Assembly: GCA_977006965.1 (NCBI GenBank)
Contig: OZ345362.1
Coordinates: forward strand, 124,001 to 188,000
Source of the DNA: Phymatolithon calcareum
Lineage: Eukaryota > Rhodophyta > Florideophyceae > Hapalidiales
Length of the DNA stretch: 64,000 nt
Direction: 5' to 3'
The first letter of the stretch is position 1. Every line of letters begins with the position of its first letter. A program made the translations under genes and the position numbers. The notes beneath the pieces are model-generated. The model saw only the letters and a program-made list of their open reading frames with translations, made no database searches and had not been told where the DNA came from. This document shows, piece by piece, positions 1 through 10,514 of this stretch.

Positions 1-225
1 CATTATTCGGAACTACATACTGTAGAATCACGCAATGGCTCTAGCCACGTCAATCTAAACACCATGGTAAGACTGGGTAGAATATTAGAAAAAGGCTGTG
101 ATGGAGTACCTGCAGATATGTCCCGTGCGATACGGCTATACACCCTCGCCATTGACAAACGTAAAAATGGAAATGCGTTAGTCAACATGGAAGTGCTGCT
201 GAGACGAAAACACAGGGCCGATGTC
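1..225 (+). pseudogene. Sel1-repeat gene fragment
   Basis: The frame from position 64 reads through about one and a half Sel1-type units (cores VRLGRILEKG, GVPAD, AIRLYTLAI) and then loses similarity near 206. Bases 1-206 match 34349-34554 with about five substitutions, so this is a recent copy of the short Sel1 piece found there. Sel1 units are alpha/alpha TPR-like protein-binding repeats. The fragment is cut off where family E begins, and no complete gene is left. The frame runs on to 447 only because the following repeat happens to lack stops. Confidence 0.7.
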
Positions 226-329
226 GAGAACACAACAAACAGAGACGCTTTACTTTCACTTCTCTTCCCTCAGGCTGCAAAGTCCAAAACTTCTCCTCTC
301 AAGCTTCCGCAGAGAAATCACATGTCACG

Positions 330-1195
330 CGAGTCCTTATTGGAAACGTACAGCCGAATTACAAAAGGGTTCCTTAGACTGTTCGCTGCCTTATGCGCCG
401 TTCACGTCTTGGTTCACCCACGTTCCGAAATGCGTGCCTCCGTGTGAACACATCTGCAAGTTTGCGATGCGTGTGCTGGAGATCAAGGTTACTTTGTCTT
501 CCGGCTTGGTATAGGAATTTCGGCCGGCTAGGTTTGGACTTTGAAGCAGTTGCCGGCGACCGTGCGCGACCGTGCGACTGTCGCGAAAGTTTTCGACCCT
601 GCCCCGCGTGCCGCCGCGTTTTCAACCGCCGTCGCGCGTGCGCGCCCGTGGCTCGGTCAAAAACGTTGAGAGGGTCACATGGAAAGCATCCGGAACACGT
701 TCTTGCCCGGTCGTCACTCGCCGAAGGGTTCTTCCACGCCGCCACAGTTGTGTCGTCCAGGCGGTGTCGGGCAACTTCGGTTAGCGAGCGAAAGTCTCAG
801 CGCGTGCCCGCTTCTCGACTGCTGCTGCTTGCGGCTCCACACTGTGTCGAGCTACTTGGCTGGGCGCGGAAATCCTTCGCGATGAGCTGCTTATCGACTG
901 CAACTTGTTGCAGCTCCGAGGTAGTTTTTATTGATACCGATCAACCCCCGGATGTCATCGCGCGTGGTCCACCGGATGCGCCGCTGAGAAATGGAAAAGG
1001 GTATCGATCCATGCGGGTCATCGCCGCGGCGGTAATTTTGTTGCAGAGGGGTGGGTGTATGCCATCATCGGTAGTCTGCACACAGTGTATGATCTCAAGA
1101 TGTCGGAACTGTAATGGTAGTATTGAGGTGGGAAGATCTGAGAAGATTGCCATACCGCCGTTACAGTACCGTCTCTGGCATTGCTGCTTCGAGAA
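330..1195 (+). repeat. Family E repeat, partial copy 1 (LTR-like)
   Basis: This stretch matches the reverse complement of about 48630-49510 along its length, starting near CTGTTCGCTGCCTTA and ending near TTGCTGCTTCGAGAAGG. Shorter matching parts lie at 16885-17100 and 42545-42765. A frame of 282 codons (393-1241) crosses it. Short peptide pieces are conserved between copies, for example HVPKCVPPCE and PSSVVCTQC, the latter followed by IEVG-SEKI. Either the family was once coding here or the similarity simply follows the DNA. I favour a long LTR or its adjoining region. The minisatellite and primer-site end seen in the other copies are missing here. Confidence 0.55.
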
Positions 1196-1739
1196 GGGTG
1201 TTATTCAAAAAGAGTACTACTGTACATCTCCACTTGTTTAATTTCGCATCACTTGAGTATGAATGATTCATCATCTTCCGAACGAATTGATATCTGAAAC
1301 GACAACCGGGTTGCAAAGATTGTTGATGAAAACTACCAATTCAAACTTACTACTCATAAAACGTACCCCTTCCAAACATTTTTTTGGCATAGGTGTCGGC
1401 TTCACCATTCGCCATTCCTCACTCGCTCGTCTACTCCAACGCCTCAGTGTCATCCGCTCCCTGCCATCATTTGTTCTGCTCCTTCAGCTGCCTTCACCTG
1501 CTTCACGACACTGCCATGAAGACAGAGTCTAATGCAACGCTGTACGTAGTGCCCTTGCTACCGCGTTTCGCACAGCGCAATGCTTATTCATAGTCTTTGC
1601 AACGAAGCCAAGACTGGAAAGCGAGGGCAGTGATCGCACTGTCTCCCTATCAATGCCCGTGCACATCTTTACTACCCATTGACACAGTCGGAGTATGACG
1701 TACAGTCCCACAGGTTGCTGTTGAATTATTTTAGTGCCG

Positions 1740-2477
1740 ACCTCTTCAGTAGTATCGGAATGCATCTAAGCTTAACCCCCGATACAGCACAGAGTGTGTC
1801 ATAAAGCTCAATAGCTTCCGCACTGTTGTCCCCATAATCTCCGCCAAACAATGGTCCCCCATTATACGATTTCATAAGCGTACTCATCGCGTAGCTGTTA
1901 GACTTTCGTTTGAAGCTGTGTTCCGCAATGAAGTTTAGACTCTCTCCAGGGCCCGAATCCTCGCTAGCCTTAATTTCACCACAGCGTATGAAAGCATCAG
2001 TTGCACGCATATTCCTGGTTCTTCCTCTTTGACACTATTTTCTTCTTTTGGTAAATCAGTTGGATTCTTTTCGTTATCCTTCGGCTGCGGAAACTCTTTC
2101 GATTTAAAACAAATCCATATTGCTTCCCGTTTGCTCTGTCCTGGCTTACATGCCACGTACACTCCACGTTTTAGTAAAATGACTCTCAGTTTCAATACTG
2201 CATTGTCACGCATGTACTGAAGTGAGTGGGAGCTCCATGTTGTCTGCGCTTCCTCCCATAGTCGCTTTCCTGTCGGACCGAGTGCCTCACATTCTTCAAA
2301 AGCCTTAAACATAGACTGGTTGTAGTCACTGAGTGCTTTTCGGTATTTGGCCATCGACGCTGGACTGGACTTTTCGCCGGGGTACATCAGATCTTCTGTT
2401 TTGAATTTTTGACGGTTGGAAAGAGAATGGTGAATTCGTAGCGCTATCACTTTCTTTTCCATGCACGTCGTCATCAT
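1740..2477 (-). pseudogene. Gag-like retroelement relic (two overlapping frames)
   Basis: A 180-residue frame (2477 to 1935) is rich in K and E, and contains GPTGKRLWEEAQ and KSKEFPQPKDNEKN. It overlaps a second frame (2010 to 1740) that contains SYNGGPLFGGDYGDN followed by AIELYDTLC. The second motif resembles the region of Gag proteins of copia-like and related elements where a YSGxLFxGDY stretch is followed by an acidic helix; this comparison is from memory. The switch at 1935-2010 needs a frameshift or a small intron. No protease, reverse transcriptase or integrase follows. It could also be an unrelated hypothetical protein. Confidence 0.35.
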
Positions 2478-3990
2478 TCTGTTCAGTACCTTCTGGCTGA
2501 TCTCGAACTTCGCATGGTTTAATCATGGTGCAATTAGTAGCTTGCTTGACGCCAGAATCTTGTCTGAATTAATATCGATCAGACAGTTATATAACTGTCA
2601 AGACTCTCAATGATTCGAATTAAACGTCCGCAACTACGACAGCAAACCAGTCTTGAGAACAGATCCGTGACTCACCAGGCAACAAACCAGGTCCTAGCTC
2701 GCTGTGGAAGTAGTGGGCTAAGAAAGAGGTGAGGTGTCCCACCAACTTACGTGGCGAAGTTGCCAATCGGCGACTTGGAGCACCTTGAGAGAAGTAGCGC
2801 ACAATAATGTGGCTTTCGAGAGGAAATCAATTCCTTTTGGTTTTTAGTTGTTTTTATTCTGTTGTTATCTTTTCTACATCCGGCGCTAGTCGCCATCGCC
2901 TTTTATACCCATTCCTGGGTTTCGTGTAACTATGAGAGTTGCTGGCAATACTGTAGATAAACAAGTAGACTACATCATAGAATACGCAATAAATTCTGAG
3001 TGATGGCCAGGGGTTGTTAGGAAGTATACATGTTATACTTCACGGAACATTGCCGTCCACAGGAAGTAACAATATAGCCTTTGTGGTTAGTTCCTCCACA
3101 GTTAGCCAATGCTTGGTCGAGACACGCAATATTATTGCGTGTATTGCAGTAGAGATGTATATACGAATTCAGTCAGATGAATCATTCATCTGACTGAATT
3201 CGTGAATACTTCTATTTTGTGTTCAATAGGAACACAATTGTGTACCCAATTTGGGTTACGAAATCGGTGTAGCAGAAAAGAAAATTAAACCCCGCTGTGG
3301 AGTACCTCACTGCGAAGGATCCAAAACATCTAGAAGAAAACAGGAACCACTTCCGAACGCCGGAGATTGTTTGTTCCACGCTGGAAACTTATTTTTCAAA
3401 AGTTACGTAGATGTCCCTTAGGACACGAAGCCTATTAGCTGGAACACGAGCAGCGAACCCACAAGAACACCACGCAGTAGGTGGGGCGATCTAGGTTCTA
3501 AACTTTTCCCACCGCCTATGTCAGACGGCAATTTTCAACTGTCGACACACTGGAAGGTCGCAACTGAGGAAGAATTGACAGTATGAGGCTTTTAAATAAC
3601 GTTCGATTAAAAAAAAACTTCTTTTTGCAAATCAGACTAAACGTAATACGAGTGGAGGTCCAGATGCCATTTTGGGTCCAATTGAATATTCAGTTGCAGC
3701 ACGTCGATTTCAAGAATACAGTAGTGTGTGGAAGGTGATGTCAAATGCGTGGCAATTAGTACAATAATCTCTTGGATTTGATAGGATTTCTAAAAAAAAT
3801 GAAGCTCCAAATGTAAGTTTTCATTCCACCTGAGATATATTTCCTTGCGCTACAATCCTTCGCATACGTTCTCATTTTAGAAGCTGTTTCGGGCATTTTC
3901 TTTTGATTCACTTACTAAAGGTTGAAAACTGTACTTTTCTATTATTTTTACAAATGAAGGACGTATTTTTAAAAAAACAGGAATTAAATT
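2478..3990. other. Non-coding stretch with palindrome cluster
   Basis: No convincing gene lies here. The middle of the stretch (3021-3256) holds a run of perfect inverted repeats, listed separately. The rest is AT-rich, with short stop-filled frames and an A-run near 3610. I see no similarity to the other repeats in this window. Confidence 0.5.
3021..3256. repeat. Cluster of five perfect inverted repeats
   Basis: Five perfect inverted repeats follow each other: 3021-3041 (8-bp arms, 5-base loop), 3122-3142 (9-bp arms, 3-base loop, ACACGCAAT), 3164-3202 (19-bp arms around the single base 3183, arm CGAATTCAGTCAGATGAAT), 3232-3243 (a 12-bp palindrome) and 3244-3256 (6-bp arms, one central base). 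The 39-bp palindrome has no mismatch. No coding frame or other repeat in the window explains them. Confidence 0.85.
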
Positions 3991-4029
3991 TTACTTTTCG
4001 TAATTGGGTATGGATTGGCTCAGTGTCTG

Positions 4030-4966
4030 CACGTCACATTTTAGAGGAAGGCGAGCATCTTGATGCAATGTACAATCTGGGAACATTATTGCACAACGGA
4101 GCAGACGATATACCGGCGAATTTTCATCGTGCCAAGGAGCAATGCACCCGCGCTGTGAATGAAGGATCTCATATTATGACCATGTTCAAGCTGGGAGTTT
4201 TGCTTGAAGATGGAGCGTACGGCGTCCCAGCTGACCAGCCTCAAGCAGTACAACTCTACACAAGAGCAATTGAGGAGGGAGAGCACGTAGAGAGGATGAA
4301 CAATCTGGGATGGATGTTGCATAAAGGACGCGAAGGTGTACCAGCCGACCGTCTCCTGCTGCGCAGCTCTATAGCAAGGCCATCAGAGAGGGCAAGTGTA
4401 TACGCGCAATTGTTCACGTTGGATACGTTTTTCAAGAATGTGCAGACGATGTTGCCTCAGACCCTGTTCGCGCAGTGGAAATATACACGTGGGCAATCGA
4501 AGAAGGTGTAGACGTACTTGCAATGTAAAACTTAGGGGGGGTTGCTAAAAGACAGCCGAGACGGCGTGTCGGCCAACCCAGTTCACGCCATGGAGCTGTA
4601 CACTCGTGCCATCAATGAGGGTATGCATGCAGTATCCATCATCAACCTGGGACGCATGCTGCAACATGGGAAAACATGTGCCCCAGATATCGTACCTCAA
4701 TCCGTTGAATTGTTCGAAAGAGTGATCGAAGAATGCGAACATGTAGACGCCATGATCATATTAGGCCGATTGCTGGAAAAAGGCAGTCATGAAGTACCTG
4801 CAGATGTTCCCCGTGCAATTCGGCTATGCACACTCGCCCTTGACTAATCTGCGAATGCGAACGCGATGGTCAACTAGGCAGTGCTACTGAAAAGTGGTGC
4901 AGAGAACGTTCTAGCAGATCCGACACGGGCTATGCAATTGATTACAAAAGCCTACTCGAATATGTA
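4030..4966 (+). pseudogene. Sel1-repeat pseudogene
   Basis: The translation matches units of the intact Sel1 gene at 34767-36356, for example GEHLDAMYNLGTLLHNGADD and HVERMNNLGWMLHKGREG. The frame breaks near 4340 and 4510. Similarity resumes at about 4542 and continues to 4847 (VHAMELYTRAINEG, VDAMIILGRLLEKGSHEVPA). The codon after LALD is a stop, and C-terminal unit sequence carries on to the stop at about 4964. Roughly eight units can be traced. A paralogue with several frameshifts and nonsense changes, not expected to make a full protein. Confidence 0.8.
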
Positions 4967-5007
4967 GACCAAGTTTAAATTTTGCATCATAAAAAGAATT
5001 GTAAGCT

Positions 5008-6177
5008 ATTCTGAAATGGACGCATATTTTCAGTGTCCCTAATTCTCGCGTCTGTGTCACTAATCGGGAAATAGACATTTCAGTGTCACTATTTTGCAAA
5101 ATGACACGTCAGTGTCACTAATCTGAAAAACAATGCCTTGGTGTCACTATTTTCCAAAAATGGCATCTCAGCGTCACTAATCTTCCAAACGGATCGACCA
5201 TGTCACTAAAAATTACAGAAGAGGCTAGAAATGTACAATTTTCGGGAAATAGTTATTGCAAAGTCTATTCATCTGGTAAAAATTTGGCAAGGAGTAATAC
5301 TCCTTGCCGAGTCCACGTTTCGCCAGCTTCAGATGTTGTGCAAAAGGTTTTCAGAATCTATATGATACTCATCGGGTGTTAATGTTTACCTTTGTAACGA
5401 TCTAATCACCGCAAAGTCGAATTGGCCCATAACGTTGATAAATCGGGCCAAGGAGAAATTTTTGCAGTAGTGTTCTGTGGTCAATAGGAGCTTTGCAAAG
5501 CTCTCGCAAAACCGGAGGCATTATTAATGGCTCTGAACGGTCAACTTATTGCAATAAGCACCAGTTTTCCTCGGGAATGATCTGCTGCATAGAACTGAAG
5601 GCCTGTAGTTTTATGGAGCAGAATATTCCCGATGAAATCTTGAGCTCCAGCTAAAGTAAAGTGCTACAAGATGGCGAACGTTAACGTACACCTCGACGGG
5701 ATTCATATCGATATTAGTCCCGAGAATTTTCTTGCTTAGCGATAATTTCCCGGTTTCTCGGGTGTCCCATTCTTTTGTATTGGAGCGAGGAGTGCTTTCT
5801 GCAAGTGCCGAGGCATGTACCGTAGCTGTACGAACAGCAGGCCCCCTATGCAGCCGTAATCACGACTGCATTCAGAGATGCGTTCACTTTCTGTATCGAT
5901 GTGTGTAGTACAACGAAAATCTATTCACATGATCGGTAATGATATTTCGAAAAGTTTTCAGGAACGTTTCCCGAAGAGCAGAAGTGTGTCTTATTGAGTT
6001 GCTTTTAGTGACACAGAAGAGCCATTTTTAGGATTAGTGCCACTCAGCCATCGTTTCTTAGATTACTGACACTGAAGTGCTGTTTTTCACATTAGTGACA
6101 CTGACGTGCTGTTTTTCAATTTAGTGACACAGACGTGAAAATTAGTGACAGGGAAAATATTTAGCCATTCTGAAATG
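5008..6177. mobile_element. Foldback element, copy A (TGTCACTAA arms)
   Basis: The left arm (about 5030-5215) carries seven copies of a 29-31-bp unit containing TGTCACTAA or a close variant. The right arm (about 5998-6150) carries about six in the opposite orientation. Outer ends are AATGGACGCATATTTTC and, inverted, AATGGCTAAATATTTTCC. The 11-mer ATTCTGAAATG occurs at both edges (5008-5018 and 6167-6177) and may be the target duplication, although its inner part overlaps the conserved end. The core holds an imperfect long hairpin (about 5563-5655). No transposase is present. Long arms made of subrepeats are known from Foldback and some Mutator-type elements. Copy B lies at 14203-15728. Confidence 0.75.
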
Positions 6178-6680
6178 CACATTCTGAAACCCTATTCCTG
6201 AAGTAGCATATTTTTTAATTTAGCTTCGAATTAATCGAACTATTTCTTTTCTTTTTTTTGAATCTGAAATTTATTAAGCGCTCTCAGAAGCATTAATGAG
6301 ACTACAAGGGATATGTGTTTCAGCTGCTATTCTCTTGGAAACTCTCTTGTATATTCGATCATCTACCCAAAAAAACCGTCTCCGGGAAAAGGGGCGGAGA
6401 GAAAAGCTTGGGGTGCACTGGGCAGATTTTCTATGGAGCTCAGGGTCGCAGCTAAATGAACTCCTTGTCTGTTCCATGTCCTCATGAAGGACGATAGTGA
6501 AGAAGAGTAGCTTGTCTAGAGCTTTTTCAGTGATATTAATCTTCTCCTCTTTGGTTAGTTGATATCTGCCGAGTTATTCTTCTATGTGGTTCATGACGGT
6601 TGGTACAGAATCATCGAACTTTTCCGTGAGAAGTGATCTGCTCATTTGGGGAAGCCGACCGAATTCCCACTTTACGGCTG
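6178..6680. other. No recognised feature
   Basis: AT-rich sequence between the foldback element and the next LINE fragment. Only short frames are present, and I see nothing I can name. Confidence 0.4.
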
Positions 6681-6689
6681 ATTGGGGAT

Positions 6690-7100
6690 ATATGTTGATT
6701 TACTTTAAAAGCTCCCAAAACCTCAAACGTTTTGAGTAACAGGAAAGCTTCTCGTTGTTTTCGATACTCATCTCTCTATACTCCTTCAAATATCTGCATA
6801 ATTCGAATTTCTCTCCCTGTGAGGGCCCGAGTAAGTCTTTTGCATTCATATTCCATTTATTGGTCCATCTTCTTAGACCGTAGTTGGCGGTGCCGTGTTT
6901 TCTGGAGTCTCACGATCGCTGGGGTGGACCAAGGCAAATCGTACGAAATATTCCGCTTTCTGATGGACTCCAAAATGTCTCCTTCTTTGAAGAGCAAGTT
7001 CCGCAACGATTTTGCTGAAACTCCCTGCTTGAGGAAAGGCAGTGCTGTCTCGAAGACGTCATAATGTAGCATTGCTTATATGTCTCGACGGTTCCTCTAC
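6690..7100 (-). mobile_element. LINE fragment, 3' end (subfamily C)
   Basis: The reverse strand 7072-6857 encodes a C-terminal segment (VFETALPFLKQGVSAKSLRN) like that of another LINE fragment at 51690-51840 (LFDKALPNVKQVVTEKSLKD). It is followed by a 3' tail GGGAGCTTTTAAAGTAAATC near 6690-6715. Similar tails occur at 7650-7690 and 31900-31945. No reverse-transcriptase core is present, so this is a 5'-truncated or broken copy. Confidence 0.6.
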
Positions 7101-7179
7101 GCCTCTTTCTTCGATTGGGGCGACCAGGACGCTCCTTTCCTTTGATCTAGCTCGTTCCAGCATTCCAAGTGAGGACGAC

Positions 7180-7715
7180 ACATCACGGGGATTCATCGAA
7201 CTATGCGATTATGAAGACCTTCTACAAACCCTTCAGAATGCCCAGGAGGGATCTGTCTCGAAGAAGAGGAGGAGAGAAGAAACAATTAAGGTATGGGAAA
7301 AGGAAGAAGAAGGCAGATCAATGAAGATTCCTACTGAAGGCAAGCTACCAGGGATCCTTTACATAGGAGAAAGAACAACACGTTTAAGGTGCCTAAGGTT
7401 GACATTCCACCTAGCACCCCTTTGGAGGAAATCAGTATTGGGTGCCTACTGCGGGATCACCGCGGTGATCGAAATAGTCGCCTTACAACGTACTCTAGCG
7501 TCGTCGAAGATGAGTGCAGAAATTGAGTTTGAGTGCAAGACTCACAGGAGGTCTTGTTGGGAGAGAATTACGAATCAAGAACGTTTTCAGTAGCCAGATG
7601 ATTTTAGCGTAGAGATTACCGCGAGAGCTGCACCGTTACTCCAAGGTGAGGCTTTGGGAGCGCTCAGAATAAAATCATCAAATATCACCAAACGGTCATC
7701 TCTACTGAATTCCGT
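7180..7715 (+). mobile_element. LINE-related fragment (subfamily C tail)
   Basis: A frame to 7593 encodes a basic stretch (EGSVSKKRRREETIKVWEKE) and the segment VIEIVALQR, which recurs as VIELVALQR on the reverse strand near 34080. From about 7550 the DNA (TTGTTGGGAGAGAATTACGA) matches 31798 onward, ending in an AATAAA-rich tail near 7675. It is probably the 3' part of a LINE subfamily in the opposite orientation to the preceding one. The N-terminal part of the frame is not recognised. Confidence 0.45.
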
Positions 7716-7984
7716 TTTTATGCAATATGATAGATACCCAGCGGACAAATCTTTTCTCCTTCGCTTCATTCTCTACTCCTAATTTGACATTCCTTTCGCG
7801 TGTGCGAGCGCAAGGCCAATTCAGATTCTTTCGGTGAGCTCGTCTACTTGTTCAGCATCGACTGACAAGATGAAGTATAAGTAGCTGTCCTGAGTACTAA
7901 TAATCACTGAGTGCTAGAAAGAGTTTCCTGCTTTCAGCATTGTGAATTCGGGAAAGAAGAGGAAGTCTGATATAGCGGTTTTTC

Positions 7985-8392
7985 GAAAAAAATTGATTGA
8001 AGTTTATTTAAAAGCCACACAGTCTTACGAATATATGGGCAAGGCTTCCTCAGTTGCTACCTTCCAGTGTGTGGACCGTTGATACCAACCGCCTTGCATA
8101 TGCGGTGGGGAAAGTTTGGGACCTGGATCGTCCTACCTTCTATGTGGTGTTCCTGTCGGTTCGCTGCTGGTGTTCCCGCTATTAGGCTTTGTTTCCAAAG
8201 GGAAATTTACTTAACTTCTCGTATCTTGATTTCAGAGCAGTCTTCTTCGTTTTCCATGAACTCGATGATGGTCTTGCTGAATAGCAAAAGCTCGTCAAGT
8301 GCTTTCTCGATATACGGTCCTTTGTCTTCTTTCAGGTCATATCCTGACAATTTTTTCCAGCGTTGCCATATACTGTCCAGCTCGGTTTCCAA
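7985..8392 (-). mobile_element. LINE fragment, 3' end (subfamily A)
   Basis: The reverse strand 8392-8207 encodes the C-terminus (KALDELLLFSKTIIEFMENE), which matches ALDELLLFSKALIERTENEE in the copy at 62914-63684. It is followed by the 3' untranslated tail down to 7985, including the conserved run that reads GTGGCTTTTAAATAAACTT on the reverse strand. Only the last about 60 codons and the tail survive, as expected of a 5'-truncated LINE insertion. Confidence 0.7.
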
Positions 8393-8439
8393 AATTTTCC
8401 ACCATGCTTGTTGTCGACACCTGCGGAAATCTTCCGCAG

Positions 8440-9620
8440 ATTTACTTTTTTTGCAACTATTTACTTGTTTATTTGAACGACATTAACACTCCTAAGACTG
8501 CACGGGAGCAGCATTTCGTACCTGCTCATTCGAGTATATCGCCTCCTCCCAAATACAGGGTCTCGTCGTTCTTCATATTGTCAATTATGGTGACGCTGTA
8601 GAGTAGTATGGAGTTTAATGCCCTTTCCGTTCTTAGCATTTCTCCGGGGTTCACTTCATACTTTGCTAGGTTAATGCGTATGGTCTCCAGGTCGCGCTCT
8701 GCTGCCGTTACGAATGTATTCGATATTAGCGTCGTGCTCACTTGAGGCAATCTTCCGCTTGCGTATTTTATGGCCAGTTGTCGATGTCTCACTTTGGCAA
8801 ATCAGAGGATGGCCGGAATCTCATCCGGTTTGTCGTACGGTACATTCCTCTTTCTTCTTCTTTCGAGCCTCGTGTCTTCTTTAGCGAACAGTATTCGTCA
8901 GAGTTTGCAGGGAGATTTCCCTTCCTGCATATGTTTGTCGGGGACCGTGAACTATTCTTGTTGCAGCATCGCGGCAATAACGCGACTTGCCCACTGCAGT
9001 TCTTTGAAGTTTCGCTCTTCCCTTATCTTGGGTAGGATAGCCACCTTCCTTGCCTTTCCTCGTTGCAGCATCCTCAGCGCTAATATTTCTCTCCTGTGTT
9101 TTGGTCGTTGGATCCTGCACTGAAGCCGCAGTCGCTCGATCCTTCCACTTGCAGTACCACGGAATACTTGGAAGAAAAAGGTTCTTTCTGCTTCTTTGAT
9201 AGCTTCTTGTACTTCTGAAGTTCACGGTGTGAGATGGATAGAGTATTCCCCTTTCCTTTGATCAGTGACTTGTAGATACGTAGGGCTTTCCTAATGTATA
9301 TCCCGAGCACCCCAAATGGCTTCAGTTGGTGTACTGCTGCTTTGGCGCTGATTATACCGAAGCGGTAATTGCCTATGCTTCACGTTCGAGAGTTTGAGGA
9401 TTGCTGGTAGCTCGCTTGTCTTGTCATACTGGATTCTCCTCTTCCTCTTCAATTCGAGACGATCTCCTTTCATTTGAAGGAATTTTGATCGAAGCATTTC
9501 GGTAGACTGCTTTGCTTGAATGTGTTTGGTTGCTTCCACAAGCGGTTCCCTATTTTCCGCAAGGTTTTTCGATATTTTACTGAATACTTGTGCGAAAAAA
9601 GTCTTCTCAAATTTTGCAAC
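8440..9620 (-). mobile_element. LINE fragment, C-terminal region (subfamily B)
   Basis: Reverse-strand frames at 9539-9291 (KGDRLELKRKRRIQYDKTSE), 9310-9080 (RIYKSLIKGKG) and 8792-8526 (HRQLAIKYASGRLPQVSTT) follow the order of the C-terminal half of the LINE protein. They are in different frames, so the copy is broken. The tail near 8445-8475 reads AATAAACAAGTAAATAG on the reverse strand and matches the tails at 33855, 50470 and 53395. The order of the small pieces suggests some internal rearrangement. Confidence 0.65.
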
Positions 9621-9679
9621 TGCTGTTTAGACTCTCAGAGTCCATGGCGTCAGGTGCATGGCATATTCCCATCTTGGTT

Positions 9680-9830
9680 GTATCGTAATTAGATGGATTT
9701 ATTGAGAAGGCACAATGTGTCCCAACTGGAGGAAAGTGGGCACCTTTCTAAGCATATTCTATTTGCATTGAAAATTCAGCTTCCTTAATCGGAAATAAAT
9801 AAAATCACATCAACGGCTCTAACCAAGTCA
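9680..9830 (+). repeat. Relic of the sequence upstream of the short Sel1 piece
   Basis: TGTCCCAACTGGAGGAAAGT and the sequences around it match 34280-34400, including a degraded form of the segment before the Sel1 frame (GGCTCTAACCAAGTCAATCT). No Sel1 coding sequence follows. It is a third, strongly decayed copy of that block. Confidence 0.55.
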
Positions 9831-9839
9831 ATCTCTTCT

Positions 9840-10085
9840 GCCGGGGTCCATCAAGGATTTTTCAAGATTGTGCTGAGTGCTACACCTGCCCATGATCCTT
9901 GACTGCCCATTTCTTCAATTAACGTCGGTGAGTTTCTCGGAAAATTGCCAACAAACCACTTTGCACAACGAATTCTGTATCTGCTTGCGTTCATTCTCAC
10001 TGCTTGGCGCGGTATGTTATTCTTGGCGAACGTAATTTTCTTGATGAGAGCGTTCCGAGCAAGTCATTGCGTCATGTACAAGGGC
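9840..10085 (-). mobile_element. LINE fragment (same region as 53990-54220)
   Basis: Read on the reverse strand this gives KITFAKNNIPRQAVRMNASR and then PTLIEEMGSQGSWAG. The forward-strand fragment near 54000-54160 gives KITFSKNGILSQAARMKESR and PILIEEMSSRGSWAV. Both are the extreme C-terminal region of one LINE subfamily. An in-frame stop (ends ILKNP) and the missing RT domain show it is dead. Confidence 0.65.
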
Positions 10086-10171
10086 GGATGGAGCGTGGAC
10101 TGTTTTGCGGTGGTTGGTGTTGCGGTTCGGGGCGTTGCCCAAAGCTTGGAGACCATTATGCAAAGGTCAAG

Positions 10172-10375
10172 AAAGGCGGAGGTTTTGGCGAGGCTACGGT
10201 AGTGGTCGCGATCGTGCTCTTGTTTGAATCCCTGGATCACGGTTTTTGCGTTTGCCGTGCGCCCGGATGACCAAGGCGAAGGTGTTGGCGATGCCACGGT
10301 GTCGGCCGCGCTCGTGCTCTTTTTGGAATCCTTGGATCACGGTTTTTGCGTTTGCCGTACGCCCGGAAGACTCGC
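10172..10375. repeat. Two-copy 100-bp tandem repeat
   Basis: TGGATCACGGTTTTTGCG recurs exactly 100 bases later (10232 and 10332), and flanking positions match with a few substitutions. The unit stays in frame in the translation (ESLDHGFCVCR twice) only in part, because 100 is not a multiple of three. Confidence 0.8.
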
Positions 10376-10379
10376 GAAA

Positions 10380-10514
10380 CGAAGACAGAGAGTGTTTAAT
10401 TTTGGGAATGGGGCTGGGGTAGGTAAAACTGAGAATGCGGTGGCGATGGCGAGAGTCGCAATGAAGAAAGAAAATACTGTGTTTATAGTCACTGCGTGCG
10501 CTCGCGGAAGTTAG
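10380..10514 (+). pseudogene. Possible P-loop NTPase fragment
   Basis: The frame contains GNGAGVGKTENAVAMARVAM followed by NTVFIVTA, which fits a Walker A loop, its helix and the next strand, as in superfamily 1 helicases or similar ATPases. The frame ends at 10514 and nothing after it can be joined with confidence. With only about 35 relevant residues the assignment rests on the P-loop alone. Confidence 0.3.

Noticed and set aside
393-1241. A 282-codon gene with a zinc-finger-like end
   Set aside because: It lies entirely in a repeated sequence, has no ATG-based support or known domain, and the frame is not open through the other copies.
5030-5215. CRISPR or integron-like array of TGTCACTAA units
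   Set aside because: The units have a mirrored set at the other end of the element and a second copy at 14203-15728, which fits transposon arms.
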